From CAYTCZ01 sp964436315 (GTDB lineage: Bacteria > Actinomycetota > Thermoleophilia > Gaiellales > Gaiellaceae): a stretch of 22,786 bases of DNA. The notes under the pieces were generated by a model that saw nothing but the letters and a program-made list of their open reading frames with translations, was not told the DNA's origin and ran no database searches. The position numbers and the translations under genes are program-made. The stretch is taken from NCBI GenBank assembly GCA_964436315.1, contig CAYTCZ010000062.1, positions 1 through 22,786 on the forward strand, given 5' to 3'. This document shows positions 20,534-22,786 of the stretch, in pieces (the first letter of the stretch is position 1; each line of letters starts with the position of its first letter).

Positions 20534-21226
20534 TCAGTGGCTCGAGAGGTGCGCGGTACAGATGCCGGGGCGTATATTCGGCGTCAGCTCGTCGGCTTCG
20601 ACGTGCGCGCCCAGTTCTTCGAGCGCGCCCTGCATGAGGCCGAGGTGCACGGCACAGACGATCTGGCGATACGAATCCGCGACTTCGCCGAACGGACAAT
20701 GCTGCATGAGCACGGTGTGGCCGTCGCTCGTCGCCTCGAGACTGGGATCGAACCCGCAGTCGTCGAGAAGTTGGAGGACTGTTTCCACGTCTTCAGCCGC
20801 CGACGTGGAATGCGGCGGCTTCCTGTCGACGAGGTAGCGACCCCATGCTCTGCCGGCCTCCTCGGCTCTCTCCACCGAATCTGCGCCCTCGTTTGCGAGC
20901 GAGCTGGCGAGGATCTCGGCCAGCAGCCGGTATCCGGGTGGTGAGGGGGTTTCTTCCTCCCGTGCGGCAGTGAACACGAGACGCGGGCGTCCCGGAGTGT
21001 GACGCTCTTCGGGCGCTGCTCCGACAAGACCCGCCTTCGTCAACACGCGGAGGTGCGAGCGGACAGTATTTGAGTGGAGCCCGACACGTTCGGCGATCTC
21101 GGTGGCGTCGAGGGGCTCATCGCCGGTTCGTAAGACCTCCAGGATCCGGGCACGGCTTGGGTCGCCGAGGGCTCGGTGAACCTGGGTCTCGCGGTCAGAC
21201 AGGAGTTCTCGCGGGTGCGTGGACAC
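20534..21226 (-). CDS. sufR: SufR-like iron-sulfur transcriptional regulator
   Basis: This 230-residue protein starts at GTG 21226. The N-terminal winged helix (about 14-88) has RALGDPSRARILEVL, the recognition part ERVGLHSNTVRSHLRVL and the wing TPGRPRLVF, as in the ArsR/DeoR-like SufR family. The C-terminal half carries Cys177 (QHCPFGEVA), Cys191 (IVCAVHLGLMQG) and Cys223 (PGICTAHL), the spacing expected for [4Fe-4S] ligation. The family represses suf when its cluster is intact and releases DNA when clusters are lost. Divergence from sufC across a symmetric AT-rich element supports the same job here. No strong Shine-Dalgarno is seen. Confidence 0.88.
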   Translation of the reverse strand: MSTHPRELLSDRETQVHRALGDPSRARILEVLRTGDEPLDATEIAERVGLHSNTVRSHLRVLTKAGLVGAAPEERHTPGRPRLVFTAAREEETPSPPGYRLLAEILASSLANEGADSVERAEEAGRAWGRYLVDRKPPHSTSAAEDVETVLQLLDDCGFDPSLEATSDGHTVLMQHCPFGEVADSYRQIVCAVHLGLMQGALEELGAHVEADELTPNIRPGICTAHLSSH

Positions 21227-21251
21227 GACTAGTGGACCAGCTGGTAGGCGT

Positions 21252-21283
21252 TTGATTTTATACCGTTATGATGATAAAAACAA
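21252..21283. promoter_or_regulatory. overlapping divergent promoters and candidate SufR operator
   Basis: TTGATTTTAT (21252-21261) and ATAAAAACAA (21274-21283) form an inverted repeat with 9 of 10 matches and a 12-base spacer, in an AT-rich island. Plus strand: TTGATT, 17 bases, then TAAAAA (21275-21280) could drive sufC. Minus strand: TTGTTT, 17 bases, then TAAAAT (21260-21255) could drive sufR. The two promoters face each other on the same DNA. ACCGTT also occurs twice (21262-21267, 21285-21290), 23 bases apart. One bound regulator could control both directions. Confidence 0.6.
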
Positions 21284-21325
21284 CACCGTTCTTATCAACT
21301 CAGTGAAAGGGGCTTTGAGGAGCCT

Positions 21326-22105
21326 GTGGCTTTACTCGAGATCAAGAATCTGCACGTCTCTGTGAACGATCAGGAGATCGTTCAGGGCGTCGATCTGTCA
21401 ATCGATACGGACGAAGTCCATGCAGTCATGGGGCCGAACGGCTCGGGCAAGTCGACCCTTGCCTACGCCCTCATGGGCCATCCTGGCTACGAAATTACCG
21501 AGGGCGAAATCCTGTTCGACGGTGAAGACATCGTCGAGCTCGCAGCCGACGAACGCGCACAGCGCGGCCTGTTCCTCGCCTTCCAATACCCTCATGCCGT
21601 CCCCGGAGTGACGGTGGCGAGCTTCCTCCGCTCGGCAATCAATGCGCTGAGGAAGGCCCGGAATGACGGCGAGGAGGACCCGATCAAGATTCCGGAGTTT
21701 CGGAAGCAGCTAACCGCTGCGATGGACACGCTCAAGATCGACAAGGAGCTTGCGTCGAGGTATCTCAACGAGGGATTCTCGGGCGGCGAGAAGAAGCGCG
21801 TCGAGATTCTTCAGATGGCAATACTCGAGCCGCGGATCGCAATCCTCGACGAGACCGATTCGGGCCTCGACATCGATGCGCTCAAGATCGTCGCCGGCGG
21901 GGTCTCAGATCTCGTGAGCGCCGATATGGGTGCACTTGTGATCACCCACTACCAGCGGATCCTCAACTACATCAAGCCCGACTACGTCCACGTCTTCGTC
22001 GACGGCCGCATCGTCGAGGAGGGCGGTCCGGAGCTTGCCCACAAGCTCGAGGCGGAGGGGTACGAGGCCTTCACGCCCGAGCCCGTCGGAGGAGGTGACT
22101 CCTAG
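21326..22105 (+). CDS. sufC: Fe-S cluster assembly ATPase SufC
   Basis: This 259-residue cytoplasmic ABC-type ATPase powers the SufBC(D) scaffold that builds Fe-S clusters. Walker A is GPNGSGKST (36-44), the Q-loop is AFQYP, the signature is FSGGEKKR (151-158), Walker B is IAILDETDSGLD (171-182) and the switch histidine is His208 (ITHYQR). ETDSGLD and YPHAVPGV are SufC hallmarks that separate it from transporters. Start is GTG 21326 with GAGG at 21317-21320. The stop overlaps the sufB start by one base (TAGTG). It is the first gene of the operon, divergent from sufR. Confidence 0.96.
   Translation: MALLEIKNLHVSVNDQEIVQGVDLSIDTDEVHAVMGPNGSGKSTLAYALMGHPGYEITEGEILFDGEDIVELAADERAQRGLFLAFQYPHAVPGVTVASFLRSAINALRKARNDGEEDPIKIPEFRKQLTAAMDTLKIDKELASRYLNEGFSGGEKKRVEILQMAILEPRIAILDETDSGLDIDALKIVAGGVSDLVSADMGALVITHYQRILNYIKPDYVHVFVDGRIVEEGGPELAHKLEAEGYEAFTPEPVGGGDS
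22088..22098 (+). promoter_or_regulatory. ribosome binding site fixing the sufB start
   Basis: GGAGGAGGTGA lies 6 bases before GTG 22105. It is the strongest Shine-Dalgarno in the window, lies inside the end of sufC, and supports the GTG overlapping the sufC stop as the start. Confidence 0.8.
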
Positions 22106-22786
22106 TGGCCACGCAAGAGACCGAGACTCAGATCGTTGCCGAGATCGGTAGCGACTACAAGGAGAAGTACGGATTCCACGATCCCGAGAACTACGTCTTC
22201 AAGTCGCAGCGAGGGATCTCGCCCGAGATCGTCGCCGCGATTTCAGACCACAAGGACGAACCTGCCTGGATGCGTGAGTTCCGGCTCCGCTCGCTCGAGT
22301 ACTTCGAGGCGCGGCCGATGCCAGAGTGGGGCGCCGACCTCTCTGAGATCGACTTCGACAACATCTACTACTACATCAAGCCGACCGAGGGTCAGGCGAA
22401 CTCCTGGGATGACCTTCCCGCCGACATCAAGGACACCTGGGACAAGCTCGGCATTCCCGAGGCTGAGAAGAAGTACCTCGCGGGCGTCGGCGCCCAGTAT
22501 GAGTCCGAAGTCGTCTACCACCGCCTCCAGGAGGAGCTCGAGCGACAGGGAGTCATCTTCCTCGACATGGATTCCGGCCTGCGCGAGCACGAGGACCTCG
22601 TACGCGAGTACTTCGGCACGGTCATTCCGCAGAACGACAACAAGTTCGCGGCCTTGAACTCGGCCGTCTGGTCGGGTGGCTCTTTCATCTATGTTCCACC
22701 CGGGGTCAAGGTGGAGATGCCGCTCCAGGCGTACTTCCGCATCAACGCCGAGAACATGGGCCAGTTCGAGCGGACGCTGATCATCG
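22105..22786 (+). CDS. sufB: Fe-S cluster assembly scaffold SufB, 3' partial
   Basis: 227 residues are visible of an expected ~470; the gene runs off the window. SufB is the scaffold on which the SufBC(D) complex assembles clusters using sulfur from SufS. The N-terminus has KEKYGFHDPENYVFKSQRG, then the conserved DEPAWMREFRLRSLEYF, IDFDNIYYYIKP, the EKKYLAGVGAQYESEVVYH segment, GVIFLDMDSGLREHEDLVRE and the beta-helix entry ALNSAVWSGGSFIYVPPGVKVEMPLQAYFRIN. The Glu and Cys ligand region lies beyond the window edge. Translation is coupled to sufC by the TAGTG overlap and a very strong ribosome binding site. Confidence 0.96.
   Translation, partial: MATQETETQIVAEIGSDYKEKYGFHDPENYVFKSQRGISPEIVAAISDHKDEPAWMREFRLRSLEYFEARPMPEWGADLSEIDFDNIYYYIKPTEGQANSWDDLPADIKDTWDKLGIPEAEKKYLAGVGAQYESEVVYHRLQEELERQGVIFLDMDSGLREHEDLVREYFGTVIPQNDNKFAALNSAVWSGGSFIYVPPGVKVEMPLQAYFRINAENMGQFERTLII

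Noticed and set aside
1..22786. CRISPR array, insertion sequence, integrase, phage or toxin-antitoxin genes
   Set aside because: No spaced direct repeats, transposase motifs or phage proteins were found in any frame I read.

Overview
The window is GC-rich and uses many GTG and TTG starts. Several proteins look actinobacterial: a DUF3052 protein, a winged-helix HTH_42 protein, a SufR-type regulator beside suf genes, and an A2-type cytochrome oxidase. I infer an uncultured actinobacterium, perhaps close to Thermoleophilia; this rests on remembered family resemblance, not a search. Two runs of exactly 100 N (1825-1924 and 16217-16316) are scaffold gaps, so this is a draft or metagenome assembly and linkage across the gaps is inferred.

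Layout. 1-3448 (+): the 3' part of an old-yellow-enzyme/dehydrogenase flavoprotein, a gap, a truncated DUF3052 gene and an AlkX/YcaQ-like winged-helix protein. 3445-4276 (-): two tandem, overlapping paralogous small proteins of unknown function, plus a possible 44-residue membrane peptide. 4501-6671 (+): an N-carbamoyl-D-amino-acid hydrolase with a complete Glu-Lys-Cys triad, a 70-residue hypothetical protein and a uronate dehydrogenase. 8290-6614 (-): two FmdB zinc ribbons, a rubredoxin-like protein and a metallo-beta-lactamase-fold hydrolase whose 3' end overlaps the uronate dehydrogenase gene. 8320-10991 (+): a 54-residue GatC/AtzG-like protein coupled by GTGA to an amidase, then an MFS transporter. 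11022-16179 (+): an aerobic terminal oxidase operon, coxB, coxA, a two-domain USP-like protein, coxC, and a membrane-anchored USP-like protein. 20426-16317 (-): tatA, tatC, a metal-dependent amidohydrolase, a TPR membrane protein and a diheme cytochrome c lipoprotein. 21226-20534 (-) and 21326-22786 (+): sufR divergent from sufC and sufB, with a symmetric AT-rich element between them.

How the genes fit together. The cytochrome c lipoprotein, which converges on the oxidase operon, is a plausible electron donor, because CoxB has a CuA site but no fused heme c. The carbamoylase, the amidase with its small partner, the MFS carrier and the amidohydrolase suggest scavenging of amide or ureido nitrogen; this is inference.

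The best candidate for an undescribed system is a divergent USP-like domain. It occurs three times in two genes inside the oxidase operon. It keeps a shared LV[VI]AN[EQ]T start and an IIST[HF]P...S-x-W-L signature, but lacks the usual USP ATP-binding glycines. One copy is fused to a two-helix membrane anchor where a small oxidase subunit would be expected.
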